From Alphaproteobacteria bacterium (GTDB lineage: Bacteria; Pseudomonadota; Alphaproteobacteria; Ferrovibrionales; Ferrovibrionaceae): 64,000 nucleotides of DNA. How positions within the stretch are numbered: the first letter of the stretch is position 1; each line of letters opens with the position of its first letter. The notes beneath the pieces are model-generated. The model saw nothing but the letters and a program-made list of their open reading frames with translations. It had not been told where the DNA came from and searched no databases. The position numbers and the translations under genes are program-made. Positions 52,614 to 61,599 of the stretch are shown here, one piece after another. Location of the stretch: NCBI GenBank assembly GCA_017307375.1, contig JAFKFH010000024.1, positions 1 through 64,000 on the forward strand, read 5' to 3'.

Positions 52614-52849
52614 CACCATACTCCCGAGCATCAAGCAGAATGAACGCTACTGAACGACGAGCGAAGTGGCCGCTCAGGACAAGATATTGCGCCGAAAGAC
52701 GCCGATTTGCCACCCCGCCCTCACAACTGTGTAACAGGCCGTAACAATCGCGATCTACGTATCCGCGAACGCTTGTTCACATGATATATTCGGCGAAACC
52801 AGGGTTGCCCCCCGGCGGCATCTGCCGTTCCAGAATCTGTGGAGTAGGT
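52614..52849. other. Divergent intergenic region with a GTAACA direct repeat
   Basis: This 236-bp gap separates the deacetylase-like gene from the RND adaptor. It holds GTAACA at 52731-52736 and again at 52741-52746, a direct repeat with one-helical-turn spacing of the kind used by OmpR/PhoB-type regulators, and a TATATT at 52785-52790 without a good partner -35. A 34-codon ATG frame from about 52640 has no ribosome site and is not called. Confidence 0.4.
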
Positions 52850-54007
52850 ATGCGACTCGTCACTCAGGTCGCCGTTGTGGCGATCATTGCCGGCGTCGGC
52901 GCCGGTGCCTGGGCTTACCGGGATCAGCTCCCGTTCCTCACCGCCAAGACGGCGACCAGTGCCGCGACGCCCCAGGTGCAGCGCACGCCGGTCGAGACGG
53001 CCAAGGCCCGCACCGAGGAGGTGCGCAAGCAGATCGATGCGGTGGCAACGACCCTGGCCAACGAGGCGGTGACGGTCACGGCAAAGACCGCGGGCATCAT
53101 CCGCCGGATCAATTTCCACGACGGTCAGAAAGTTCCCGCCGGCTTCGTGCTGGTGGAACTCGACGCCGGCGAAAGCCAAGCCAAGATCGACGAAATGCGC
53201 TCGGCGGTCGAGAACGCCCGGGCCAACCTGGACCGCGCCAACCAGTTGCTCAGCACCAACAACGTCGCCAAGGCCAAGGTCGACGAACTGAAGACGACAT
53301 TCTCGGCGGCCGAAGCGCGCCTGCGGGCCGAGCAGGCGAAGTTCAGCGACTACATGATCAAGGCCCCGTTCGGCGGCAAGATCGGCCTGCGCAACATCTC
53401 GCTCGGCGCGCTGATCCGTCCCGGCGACGTGGTGACGACCCTCGACGACATCTCGATCATCAAGCTCGAATTCGATGTGACCGAAGCCGATTTCGGCACA
53501 GGCCAGGTCCGCGTCGGCCGTACGGTTCATGCCACCGGCGCGGGCATCCCCGGGCAGCAGATCGAGGGCAAGGTCACGGCGATCGATACCCGCCTCGACC
53601 CCGTCACCCGGACCGTACGCGTGCGCGCCGAGATCCAGAATGGCGACGAGGTCCTCAAGCCCGGCATGTTCATGAATGCGCGGCTGGTGCTGGAACGCCG
53701 GCCCGATGCGGTGGTGGTGCCGGAACAGGCGATCCTGTCGCGCGGTTCAGACCAGTTCGTCTATATCGTGCGCGACGGCGTCGCCCACATGACACCGGTA
53801 ACCCTCGGTCAGCGCATGGTCGGCAAGGTCGAGATCGCGCAGGGCGTCAAGGCCGGCGACGACGTGGTTACCGCCGGGCTGCAGCAGGTTCGCGACAAGG
53901 CGCAGGTGCGTCAGGCGACCGCCGCGAACGAGCAGCCGAAGCCGGCGTCGGGCCAGCCACCGGCCCAGCCCGGCCAGCCGCAGCCCGCCAAGCCGAAGGC
54001 CGGCTGA
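52850..54007 (+). CDS. RND efflux periplasmic adaptor subunit (membrane fusion protein)
   Basis: A 385-residue adaptor with an N-terminal signal/anchor (about 1-22). The biotinyl-lipoyl halves are VTVTAKTAGIIRRINFHDGQ and YMIKAPFGGKIGLRNISLGA, separated by a short helical hairpin (AKIDEMRSAVENARANLDRA, AKVDELKTTFSAAEARLRAE). A beta-barrel and membrane-proximal domain follow. The last 30 residues form a Gln/Pro/Ala/Lys-rich tail. It links the RND pump to an outer-membrane channel, none of which is encoded here. GGAG lies 5 nt before ATG 52850, and the pump gene follows after 29 nt. Confidence 0.93.
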   Translation: MRLVTQVAVVAIIAGVGAGAWAYRDQLPFLTAKTATSAATPQVQRTPVETAKARTEEVRKQIDAVATTLANEAVTVTAKTAGIIRRINFHDGQKVPAGFVLVELDAGESQAKIDEMRSAVENARANLDRANQLLSTNNVAKAKVDELKTTFSAAEARLRAEQAKFSDYMIKAPFGGKIGLRNISLGALIRPGDVVTTLDDISIIKLEFDVTEADFGTGQVRVGRTVHATGAGIPGQQIEGKVTAIDTRLDPVTRTVRVRAEIQNGDEVLKPGMFMNARLVLERRPDAVVVPEQAILSRGSDQFVYIVRDGVAHMTPVTLGQRMVGKVEIAQGVKAGDDVVTAGLQQVRDKAQVRQATAANEQPKPASGQPPAQPGQPQPAKPKAG

Positions 54008-54036
54008 CGGTCGGCGCGGCAGGAGGGGGACGCAAC

Positions 54037-57000
54037 ATGGTGCTTTCCGACGTTTCGATCAAGCGACCGGTGTTTGCCACCGTGCTGTCGCTGGTGCTGA
54101 TCATCTTCGGCGTCTTCGGCTACCAGAAGCTGCCGATCCGCGAATACCCCAACATCGATCCGCCGATCATCTCGATCAACACGATCTACAAGGGCGCATC
54201 GGCCGAGATCATCGAAAGCCAGATCACCCAGATCATCGAGGACGCGGTCGCCGGGGCCGAAGGCATCCGCCGCGTGACCGCGACCAGCCGAGAGGAAAGC
54301 TCGACCGTCACGATCGAGTTCGTGCTGACCCGCGACATCGAAAGTGCGGCCAACGACGCCCGCGACCGCATCGCCCGCATCCTGTCGAAGCTGCCGGCCG
54401 ACGCCGATCCGCCCGCGATCGCCAAGGTGGATTCCGATTCCCGTCCGATCGTCTGGCTGGCGCTGTCGTCGGAGCGGATGACGCCGCTCGAGCTGACCGA
54501 CTATGCCTCGCGTTACCTGGTCGACCGTTTCTCGACCGTGCCCGGTGTCGCCTCTGTGACGATCAACGGCGAGCGCAAGTTCGCGATGCGCGTCTTCCTC
54601 GACAAGGCGGCGCTGGCCGCCCGCGGCCTGACCGTTCAGGATGTCGAAAGCGCGATCCGCCGCCAGAACGTCGAACTGCCTTCGGGCCGGATCGAATCCT
54701 CGCAGCGCGAATTCACCGTCCGGACCGAGACCGGGCTGAAGACGCCCGAGGAATTCCGCGCCATCACGGTGCGTGAGCAGAACGGCTACAAGACCCGTCT
54801 CGGCGAAGTCGCAACCGTCGAACTGGCTGCCGAGTCCGAGCGCAGCGCGATGCTGATCAACGGCCGCTCCACCGTCGGCCTCGGCATCCTGCGGCAGTCG
54901 ACCGCCAATGCGCTGGAAATCTCGGAAGGCGTCAAGGCGATGATGGAGCGGGTGAAGGAAAACCTGCCCGCCGGCCTGGAACTGACCATCCGCTTCGACC
55001 AGTCCGACTTCATCAAGCAGTCGATCTATGAGGTCTTCCACGCGCTGATCGTGGCGATGGCGCTGGTGATCGGGGTGATCTTCCTGTTCCTGCGCTCGTG
55101 GCGGGCGACGCTGATCCCCGCGCTGGCGATCCCGGTCTCGATCCTGTCCTCGTTTATCGTGCTCGCCGCCTTCGGCTTCTCGATCAACGTGCTGACCCTG
55201 CTGGCACTGGTGCTGGCCATCGGCCTCGTGGTCGACGACGCGATCGTCGTGCTGGAAAACATCCATCGCCGGATCGAACTGGGCGAGCCGCCGCTGCTGG
55301 CCTCGATGCGGGGCGCGCGCCAGATCGGCTTCGCGGTCATCGCCACGACCGTCGTGCTGATGGCGGTGTTCGTGCCGATCTCGCTCTTGGAAGGCAATAC
55401 CGGCCGGCTGTTCCGCGAATTCGGCATCGCGGTCGCCGCCTCGGTGTTCTTCTCGGGCTTCGTCGCGCTGACCCTGACGCCGATGATGTGCTCGGTGCTG
55501 CTGCGCGGCCACGCCGATGACGGGCTGCTCTACCGGATGACCGAGCCGGTGTTCGTCGGCATGACCAACGGCTATCGCTGGCTGCTGAACAAGGCGATGC
55601 GGATGCCGGTCGTCATCATCGCGATGGGCGTCGGGGCCTCGGCCCTGGCCTACGGCCTCTACCTGATGATCCCGCGCGAGTTCGCGCCGCTGGAAGACCG
55701 CGGCTCGTTCATCGTCAACCTGACCGGTCCGGAAGGGTCGTCGATCGACTACACCACGCGCTATGCGCTGCAGATCGAGAGTATCCTGAAGCCCCTGGTG
55801 GACCGCGGCGACGCCCAGGGCGTGCTGACCATCATCGCCCCGTCTTTCAACCGTCCCGGCCCGGTCAATTCGGCCTTCTCGATCGTCAACCTGACCCATT
55901 GGTCGGAGCGCCACACCAAGCAGCAGGAGATGGTGAAGGAGGTCTTCCCCAAGATCCTCGGCATCCCCGGCGTGCGCGCCTTCGCGATCAACCCGCCCAG
56001 TTTCGGCCAGTCCTCGTTCCAGGCGCCGGTGCAGCTGATCGTCGGCGGCGCCTCCTATCCCGAGATCGAGGCCTGGACCGATCGGATCATCGCCCGCATC
56101 AATCGCGAGAACCCGCGGCTTGCCAACGTCAATCGCGACTACCAGCCGACCCGGCCGGAAATCCGCGTCCGCGTCGACCGGACCCGCGCCGCCGATCTCG
56201 GCGTGCCGCTCGACGTGCTGGGCCGTACCCTCGAAACCCTGTTCGGGTCGCGCAACGTCACGACCTTCGACCGGACGGGCAAGCAGTACAACGTGGTGGT
56301 GCAGGCCAAGCCCGACGACCGCTCGTCGCCGCAGGACCTGCAGAACATCTTCGTCCGTGCCTCGACCGGCAAGCTGGTCCCGCTTTCCAATCTGATCCAG
56401 GTGACGGAAGGCGCCAACTCGCGCGAACTCTACCGTACCGACCGCCTGCGCACGATGACGGTGACCGCGTCGCTCGGCCCCGACTACGCGCTGGGCGATG
56501 CGCTGACCTATCTGGAAAAGGTCGCGCAGGAGGAACTGCCCCCCGATGCCCGCGTCTCCTGGGGCGGACAGAGCCGCGAGTTCAAGGATTCGTCCGGCGC
56601 GCTCTACTTCACCTTCACCATGGCGCTGCTGATCGTCTTCCTGGCGCTGGCCGCCCAGTTCGAGAGCTGGATCCATCCGACGGTCATCATGATGTCGGTG
56701 CCGCTGGCGGTGACGGGCGCGCTCGGCGCCCTGGTGTGGACCGGGTTGTCGCTGAACGTCTACAGCCAGATCGGCATCATCATGCTGGTCGGGTTGATCG
56801 CGAAGAACGCGATCCTTATCGTCGAATTCGCCAATCAGCTGCGCGACGAGGGGATGGACGTCTTCCAGGCGGCGCTCGAATCGTCGGTCGTGCGCCTGCG
56901 CCCCATCCTGATGACCACGATCGCCACCGTGTTCGGCGCGGTGCCTCTGGCCATGGCCCATGGCGCCGGCGCGGAATCGCGTCAGGCGCTCGGCGTCGTG

Positions 57001-57210
57001 GTGATCGGCGGCATGGTGTTTGCGACCATCCTCAGCCTGTTCCTGGTGCCGGTCATCTACTCGCTGCTGGCCCGCTATACCAAGCCGGCCGGCGACATCG
57101 CCCGGCGGCTTTCGGACATGGATGCGCGGGTCAAGCCGGTCGATGGCCATGATGCCGGGCACGGCGGCGGCCACGGGCATGGTCATGCCCCCGGCCAGCC
57201 GGCGGAGTGA
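54037..57210 (+). CDS. RND multidrug efflux transporter (HAE1/AcrB-like)
   Basis: A 1057-residue inner-membrane pump with 12 spans and two large periplasmic loops. Landmarks are SDVSIKRPVFATVLSLVLII at the start, GLVVDDAIVVLENIH with the proton-relay D400-D401, and the late GLIAKNAILIVEFANQLRDE. With the adaptor it expels hydrophobic drugs from the periplasm and membrane. The C-terminus departs from relatives: after KPVDG it ends in a His/Gly-rich tail (HDAGHGGGHGHGHAPGQPAE). No TolC-type gene is adjacent. An Hpt-like gene follows 2 nt later. Confidence 0.95.
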   Translation: MVLSDVSIKRPVFATVLSLVLIIFGVFGYQKLPIREYPNIDPPIISINTIYKGASAEIIESQITQIIEDAVAGAEGIRRVTATSREESSTVTIEFVLTRDIESAANDARDRIARILSKLPADADPPAIAKVDSDSRPIVWLALSSERMTPLELTDYASRYLVDRFSTVPGVASVTINGERKFAMRVFLDKAALAARGLTVQDVESAIRRQNVELPSGRIESSQREFTVRTETGLKTPEEFRAITVREQNGYKTRLGEVATVELAAESERSAMLINGRSTVGLGILRQSTANALEISEGVKAMMERVKENLPAGLELTIRFDQSDFIKQSIYEVFHALIVAMALVIGVIFLFLRSWRATLIPALAIPVSILSSFIVLAAFGFSINVLTLLALVLAIGLVVDDAIVVLENIHRRIELGEPPLLASMRGARQIGFAVIATTVVLMAVFVPISLLEGNTGRLFREFGIAVAASVFFSGFVALTLTPMMCSVLLRGHADDGLLYRMTEPVFVGMTNGYRWLLNKAMRMPVVIIAMGVGASALAYGLYLMIPREFAPLEDRGSFIVNLTGPEGSSIDYTTRYALQIESILKPLVDRGDAQGVLTIIAPSFNRPGPVNSAFSIVNLTHWSERHTKQQEMVKEVFPKILGIPGVRAFAINPPSFGQSSFQAPVQLIVGGASYPEIEAWTDRIIARINRENPRLANVNRDYQPTRPEIRVRVDRTRAADLGVPLDVLGRTLETLFGSRNVTTFDRTGKQYNVVVQAKPDDRSSPQDLQNIFVRASTGKLVPLSNLIQVTEGANSRELYRTDRLRTMTVTASLGPDYALGDALTYLEKVAQEELPPDARVSWGGQSREFKDSSGALYFTFTMALLIVFLALAAQFESWIHPTVIMMSVPLAVTGALGALVWTGLSLNVYSQIGIIMLVGLIAKNAILIVEFANQLRDEGMDVFQAALESSVVRLRPILMTTIATVFGAVPLAMAHGAGAESRQALGVVVIGGMVFATILSLFLVPVIYSLLARYTKPAGDIARRLSDMDARVKPVDGHDAGHGGGHGHGHAPGQPAE

Positions 57211-57212
57211 CG

Positions 57213-57710
57213 ATGCCAAGCCGCAACGACACGCAGGCGGGTGACGTCGAATTCATCAAGGCCCCGCCCGGCCTGCGCCAGAAGACCGGGGCGGTGACGC
57301 TCGACCTCGATGCCATCGCCCGCGCCGAGAAACACCTCGCCAACCTTGCCAGCGAGTATGTCTTCTGGGTCGAGAACGATCTGCAGAAGCTGCGCCAGGC
57401 CTTCGACGACGCCCGGGCGGCGACCGACGAGGCGACACGCGGCGTGCATGTCGAAGCACTTTTCCAGGTCGCACATGACATGCGCGGTCAGGGCACGACC
57501 TTCGGCTATCCCTTCGTCTCCCAGATCTGCGACATCCTCTGCCGCTATCTCGACGGGGCTAAGGGCCAGGGCCAGGTCGACCTGATGCTGGTCAGCCCGT
57601 TCATCGACGCCTTGCGGGCGATCGTCAATAATCGTGTCGCGGGTGAAACCGACGCGATCGGCCAAGCCATGGTCAAGGGCCTGCAGATGGCCGTGGCCAA
57701 GCGCGGCTGA
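57213..57710 (+). CDS. Hpt-like histidine phosphotransfer protein
   Basis: A 165-residue helical protein. The segment ALFQVAHDMRGQGTTFGYPF (about 82-101) matches the Hpt motif in which H88 receives phosphate, followed by ICDILCRYLDGAKGQG and LVSPFIDALRAIVNNRV helices of a four-helix bundle. It would shuttle phosphate in a multistep phosphorelay or act as a chemotaxis-type helper; no kinase or response regulator gene is near. Its ribosome site GGAG overlaps the end of the RND gene, so the two are translationally linked. Confidence 0.72.
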   Translation: MPSRNDTQAGDVEFIKAPPGLRQKTGAVTLDLDAIARAEKHLANLASEYVFWVENDLQKLRQAFDDARAATDEATRGVHVEALFQVAHDMRGQGTTFGYPFVSQICDILCRYLDGAKGQGQVDLMLVSPFIDALRAIVNNRVAGETDAIGQAMVKGLQMAVAKRG

Positions 57711-57717
57711 CACGCTC

Positions 57718-57747
57718 GTGACTCCGGGTGCCCGGAGGTGCTATAGC
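57718..57747 (+). promoter_or_regulatory. Hairpin and possible leaderless promoter before ribonuclease D
   Basis: A perfect inverted repeat CTCCGGG-TG-CCCGGAG (57722-57737) lies between a weak -35 GTGACT (57718-57723) and TATAGC (57742-57747), 18 bp apart. The rnd ATG at 57755 is 7 nt beyond the -10 and has no ribosome site. The hairpin could also end transcription from the RND operon, though no T-tract follows. Confidence 0.4.
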
Positions 57748-57754
57748 GCCAGTC

Positions 57755-58915
57755 ATGAACATCATAACGACCACTGACGACCTGTCGGCGCTGTGCGCCC
57801 GTCTGGCCGGTGCCCCGTTCATCACCGTCGACACCGAGTTCATGCGGGAGTCGACCTACTGGCCGAAATTGTGCCTGGTGCAGATTGCCGGCCCCGACGA
57901 GGCCGCCGCGATCGACCCGCTGGCGCCCGGGCTGTCGCTCGAGCCACTGCTGGCGATGATGCGCAACCGGGACCAGTTGAAGGTCTTCCATGCCGCGCGC
58001 CAGGATCTGGAAATCTTCTACCACCTGATGGGCGAGGTGCCGGCGCCGATCTTCGACACGCAGGTCGCGGCGATGGTCTGCGGCTTCGGCGAACAGGTCG
58101 GCTACGAGACGCTGGTCAACACGCTGGCCGGGGCGACGATCGACAAGACCTCGCGTTTCACCGACTGGTCGAAACGCCCGCTGACCGAGCGTCAGGTGAC
58201 CTACGCGCTGTCCGACGTCACCCATCTGCGCACGATCTACAAGAAGCTGGTCGCCCGGATCGCCAAGAGCCAGCGCGACAGCTGGCTCGGCGAGGAGATG
58301 GCGATCCTGGCCGAACCCAAGACCTATCTGGTCGAGCCGCAGGAAGCCTGGATGCGGCTGAAGACGCGCTCGACCAACCCGAAGTTCCTCGCCGCACTGC
58401 GCGCCGTCACCGCGTGGCGCGAGATCGAGGCACGCGCCCGCGACATTCCGCGCAGCCGCATCCTGCGCGACGAGGCGCTGCTCGAGATCGCCGGCGATCC
58501 GCCTTCGACCGTCGAGGGCCTGCTGCGCGTGCGCGGGATGAGCCGCGGCCTGGCCGAAGGCAGTGCCGGCGCCAACCTGCTGCAGGCGCTGACCGCCGCT
58601 TTTGCGGCCGGGCCGGCCAGCTGGCCCCAGGTCGAGAAGACCGAGCCGCTGCCGAAAGGCATCGGCCCGCTGATCGAACTGCTGAAGGTGCTGCTCAAGC
58701 TCAAATGCGACGAGCATGACGTGGCGCAGAAGCTGGTCGCCTCGACCGCGGATCTCGAAGCCATTGCGGTATCAGACGACGCCAACGTTGCCGCCCTGCA
58801 TGGCTGGAGGCGCGAGTTGTTCGGCGAGGATGCGCTGGCGCTCAAGCACGGCAAGCTGGCGCTGGCCGCTCAGGGCAAGCGCATCCGGCTGATCCGGCTC
58901 GATTCGGCGGCTTGA
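57755..58915 (+). CDS. rnd: Ribonuclease D
   Basis: A 386-residue 3'-5' exoribonuclease trimming tRNA and other small RNA ends. The DEDDy acidic residues are D26 and E28 in TVDTEFMRE, D84 in FHAARQDLEIFY, and Y150 with D154 in VTYALSDVTHL. An HRDC domain follows (about 205-290, FLAALRAVTAWREIEARARD and LLRVRGMSRGLAEG). Full length. ATG 57755 stands near the predicted transcription start. The downstream transporter begins at a TTG that overlaps its TGA stop. Confidence 0.93.
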   Translation: MNIITTTDDLSALCARLAGAPFITVDTEFMRESTYWPKLCLVQIAGPDEAAAIDPLAPGLSLEPLLAMMRNRDQLKVFHAARQDLEIFYHLMGEVPAPIFDTQVAAMVCGFGEQVGYETLVNTLAGATIDKTSRFTDWSKRPLTERQVTYALSDVTHLRTIYKKLVARIAKSQRDSWLGEEMAILAEPKTYLVEPQEAWMRLKTRSTNPKFLAALRAVTAWREIEARARDIPRSRILRDEALLEIAGDPPSTVEGLLRVRGMSRGLAEGSAGANLLQALTAAFAAGPASWPQVEKTEPLPKGIGPLIELLKVLLKLKCDEHDVAQKLVASTADLEAIAVSDDANVAALHGWRRELFGEDALALKHGKLALAAQGKRIRLIRLDSAA

Positions 58916-60114
58916 TCGACGCGGCGGCCGGCCTCGTTCCGCTGGCCCTGCTGTTTGCCACTGCGCTGGCGCTGTCGCGCGCCGCGGTGGCGGTCGACGG
59001 CGCGCCGCTTCTGCTCGGCCATGTTTCGCGCCTTGCGGGTGACAGCCCGCGCCGGCTTTTGCTTGGCCTGCTCGCGCTGACCGCGGCGATCTCGGCGCTG
59101 CTGCCGAACGCGGTCACCGTGCTGGTCATGCTGCCGCTGCTACCCCGGTTCGTCGCCCGCTTCGACGTTCCCCCGGATCATGAACGGTTGTTTGCCACTG
59201 CCGCGGCAGCAGCCGTGATGTGGGCCGCCAATATCGGCGGCATGGCCACGATCATCGGCTCGGCGGCCAATGCCATCCTGGTCGTCTACCTGCGCGCAAC
59301 CGCCGTACCGGGGGTCGAGCGCCTGAACTTTGCCACCTGGGCGGCGTGGGGCATCCCGCTGTCGATCACCCTGACGCTCGCGGCCTGGGGCATGCTGTGC
59401 CTGGGGTTCCGCCGGACCCTGCAGGCGGCCCGCCCCCTGCCCCAGCCCGGGCAGCCGGCAGCAACCCCGGCTCAGCGGCGCCTGGTCGGGCTGACCGTCG
59501 CCTATCTCGCCTTCTGGACCGGCTTGTCGGTCGCCGATACCACCTTCGGCGACAGCGAACGGATCGGGCTTGCCGGCGCGGCGCTGGCCTTCTCAGCGTG
59601 GTTCCTGTGGCGATTGCGCCCGCTGGGGCTGACCCTGGCGGGCAGCATGGCTGCGCTCCCCTGGCGCGGCGGCGTACTGATCGTCGCGGCGATCGTGCTG
59701 TCCTACGGCCTGATCGCCGGCCTCGACCTCGACGGCCGTGTCGGCGCCCTTGCCGCCGCCGCCGACCATCTCGCCTGGCCGCCGCTGATAATCCTGAGCC
59801 TCGTGATCCTTGCCGTCGTGCTGGCGACCGAGGTGATGTCGAACAGCGTCGTCGCGCTCACCGTGTTTCCGCTGGTCGCGGCCGCGGCGCCGGCCCTTGG
59901 CACCAGCCCGCTGGTCGGGCTGATCCTGGTCAGCCTGGCCTCGACCGCGCCCTACATGACCGCGCTGGGCGCACCGTCGAACGCGTTGCTGGTCGGCGAA
60001 GCCGGGCGGCTCGACCTGATCAGGCTGGCGCTGCTCGGTTTCCTCATGAACGTGGTGTCGGCGCTGATGCTGGCGGCCTGGGGACTGTGGATCATGCCCA
60101 AGATCCTCGGATGA
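58912..60114 (+). CDS. SLC13/DASS-like anion transporter
   Basis: A 400-residue membrane protein of the ion-transporter superfamily (ArsB/NhaD/SLC13 fold) with about ten to eleven spans. Two similar halves each carry an SNT/ANA-type hairpin: LLPNAVTVLVMLPLLPRFVA with AANIGGMATIIGSAANAILV, and VLATEVMSNSVVALTVFPLV with MTALGAPSNALLVGEAGRLD. This suggests Na+- or H+-coupled carriage of sulfate, dicarboxylates or similar anions. The best start is TTG 58912 overlapping the rnd stop as TTGA; no better ATG exists near the N-terminus. Confidence 0.78.
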   Translation: MIDAAAGLVPLALLFATALALSRAAVAVDGAPLLLGHVSRLAGDSPRRLLLGLLALTAAISALLPNAVTVLVMLPLLPRFVARFDVPPDHERLFATAAAAAVMWAANIGGMATIIGSAANAILVVYLRATAVPGVERLNFATWAAWGIPLSITLTLAAWGMLCLGFRRTLQAARPLPQPGQPAATPAQRRLVGLTVAYLAFWTGLSVADTTFGDSERIGLAGAALAFSAWFLWRLRPLGLTLAGSMAALPWRGGVLIVAAIVLSYGLIAGLDLDGRVGALAAAADHLAWPPLIILSLVILAVVLATEVMSNSVVALTVFPLVAAAAPALGTSPLVGLILVSLASTAPYMTALGAPSNALLVGEAGRLDLIRLALLGFLMNVVSALMLAAWGLWIMPKILG

Positions 60115-60170
60115 TATCATCTGACGAAACGGCTTTTGCCTGTTGACCAGGTGCTACCGGCCGGTAGAGT
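60115..60170 (+). promoter_or_regulatory. Promoter and conserved 33-bp element before the thioesterase gene
   Basis: Positions 60115-60147 match 61600-61632 at 27 of 33 bases with no gaps. The shared core is TCATCTGA(C/T)GAAACG, then TTTTGCC, then TTGAC. TTGACC (60143-60148) with TAGAGT (60165-60170) and a 16-bp spacer forms a fair promoter. The element begins at the end of the transporter gene, next to a 10-bp palindrome ATGATATCAT (60111-60120). A shared regulator for the thioesterase and the acyl-CoA synthetase is inferred. Confidence 0.65.
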
Positions 60171-60200
60171 GGCAGCCCGAACCGATCAAGCCGAGGTCCA

Positions 60201-61463
60201 ATGACGTCAGAAAACTCGACCGCCCTCGTCACCGTCGCGCTGCGGCCGGCCCAACTCGATCTCGGCGGTGCCCTCGGCGCCGAGGCCACGGTCGGCCTGA
60301 TGACCGACGCGCTGCACGCAGCCCTGGCTCGCACCGGGATCGATCGCGCAGCACTTGCCAGGGCATCCGCGCAGATCCGGGTCAGCGGCATCGAGGTCGA
60401 GGCGGGCCCGGCCCGGCCTGGCGAAGGGATGCGGGTCAGCGTGCACGCCGATGAAACCCCGACCGGGACGGCCGGCCGCTTGCCCCTGACCGTCGTCGAC
60501 TCTGCCGGCGCCGTCGCGGCGCGCGGCGTGGTCGGATGGGCGCTCAGCACCGCCGTGGAAACGTCCGGTCCGATCGCCCCGCCCGACGACCTGCCACCGC
60601 CTGTCGCGGCGCGCCTGATGAAGGGCGAGCATTGCGACCAGGCCGGTCATGTCAATGTCCAGGTCTTCCTCGACCTTGCCGACGATGGTCTGGCCGGTAT
60701 CGCCGAAGCCCTGAAGCTTGCCGAGGCTGGCGGCCGCCTGCGGTTCACCGCGGCACGCGTGCAGTTCAAGTCGGAGTTGTTCGCCGGCGACAGCGTCTCG
60801 GTTCGCTCGTTCGTGCGCGGCACCAGCCCCGACGGGCTGCTGGTCACCCATGCCATCACCCGCGTGCCTGGCGGGCCGGCAGCCTGCGTCGTCGAGACCA
60901 CGGCGGCGCCGGTCGGTGCCGATGGCCGCGCCCTGGCGCTGCCCGCCGCCTGGATCGCCGCCGCCGAGGGCGCGGTGGCCGACTGGTCCGGCGCTGCCCC
61001 GCCCAAGCCGCTGGGCGAGCCAGGGGTGCCCGCCGCCCCGCCCGCCAATGCCGTCGAGACCTGCCGCGAAACCATCGATACCTGGGATGTCGACGGCGAC
61101 GGCCTGCTATCCTCCCGGGCCATGATCCGCTGGTTCTCGACCGGCGCGCGCCAGTATCTCGGCACCATCGGGCTCGACGGCGCGCGCTTTGCCCGCGACC
61201 AGATCACGGTCGCCGCCGTCGACTATGCGATCACGGTGCCGGCGCGCCCGCCCCTGGGCGCCAATATCGTGCTGCGTTCCGCCCCGCTGGATATCGGCGC
61301 CAAGTCGATGCGCTTCTTTCATCACATGGCCGATGCCGATACCGGCGAGATCTATGCGACAGTACTGATCACCGGCGTCATGCTCGACCTCAAGATCCGG
61401 CGCTCGATGGAAGTGCCGGCCGACGTGCGGGAGCGTCTGAAGGCGCTGCTCGAATCGATATAA
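60201..61463 (+). CDS. Tandem hotdog-fold acyl-CoA thioesterase-like protein
   Basis: A 420-residue protein with at least two hotdog domains. The second-third of the chain (about 150-260) has the 4HBT motif EHCDQAGHVNVQVFLDLADD. A similar domain (about 295-420) has DTWDVDGDGLLSSRAMIRWF, where DQAGHVN is replaced by DVDGDGL. The N-terminal 150 residues may hold a third, degenerate copy. Such proteins release free acids from acyl-CoA or bind acyl thioesters. The adjacent acyl-CoA synthetase and the shared 33-bp element suggest paired control. A terminator follows. Substrate unknown. Confidence 0.75.
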   Translation: MTSENSTALVTVALRPAQLDLGGALGAEATVGLMTDALHAALARTGIDRAALARASAQIRVSGIEVEAGPARPGEGMRVSVHADETPTGTAGRLPLTVVDSAGAVAARGVVGWALSTAVETSGPIAPPDDLPPPVAARLMKGEHCDQAGHVNVQVFLDLADDGLAGIAEALKLAEAGGRLRFTAARVQFKSELFAGDSVSVRSFVRGTSPDGLLVTHAITRVPGGPAACVVETTAAPVGADGRALALPAAWIAAAEGAVADWSGAAPPKPLGEPGVPAAPPANAVETCRETIDTWDVDGDGLLSSRAMIRWFSTGARQYLGTIGLDGARFARDQITVAAVDYAITVPARPPLGANIVLRSAPLDIGAKSMRFFHHMADADTGEIYATVLITGVMLDLKIRRSMEVPADVRERLKALLESI

Positions 61464-61488
61464 GATAATATTCTTAGGTGCGCTGCAG

Positions 61489-61523
61489 CAGGCCTCGCCC
61501 TCGGGCGAGGCCTGATTCTTTTG
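61489..61523 (+). terminator. Intrinsic terminator after the thioesterase gene
   Basis: A perfect 12-bp stem CAGGCCTCGCCC / GGGCGAGGCCTG (61489-61500 and 61503-61514) is followed by ATTCTTTTG. It lies 26 nt after the thioesterase stop and separates it from the acyl-CoA synthetase unit. It is the only textbook Rho-independent terminator I found in the window. Confidence 0.85.
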
Positions 61524-61599
61524 TAGCAAGTCATTCCTAACGCTCGACGGGACGCATCGATAACGCGACGCCCGGCGCTGACGACCGCCTTAACAGTTG

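Noticed and set aside
52640-52745. A 34-codon ORF upstream of the RND adaptor
   Set aside because: No ribosome site and an arginine-rich random-looking product.
53911-57219. A 1102-codon open frame antisense to the RND pump
   Set aside because: It mirrors the codon periodicity of the pump gene in high-GC DNA; its translation is Arg/His/Asp/Gln-rich with no recognisable domain.
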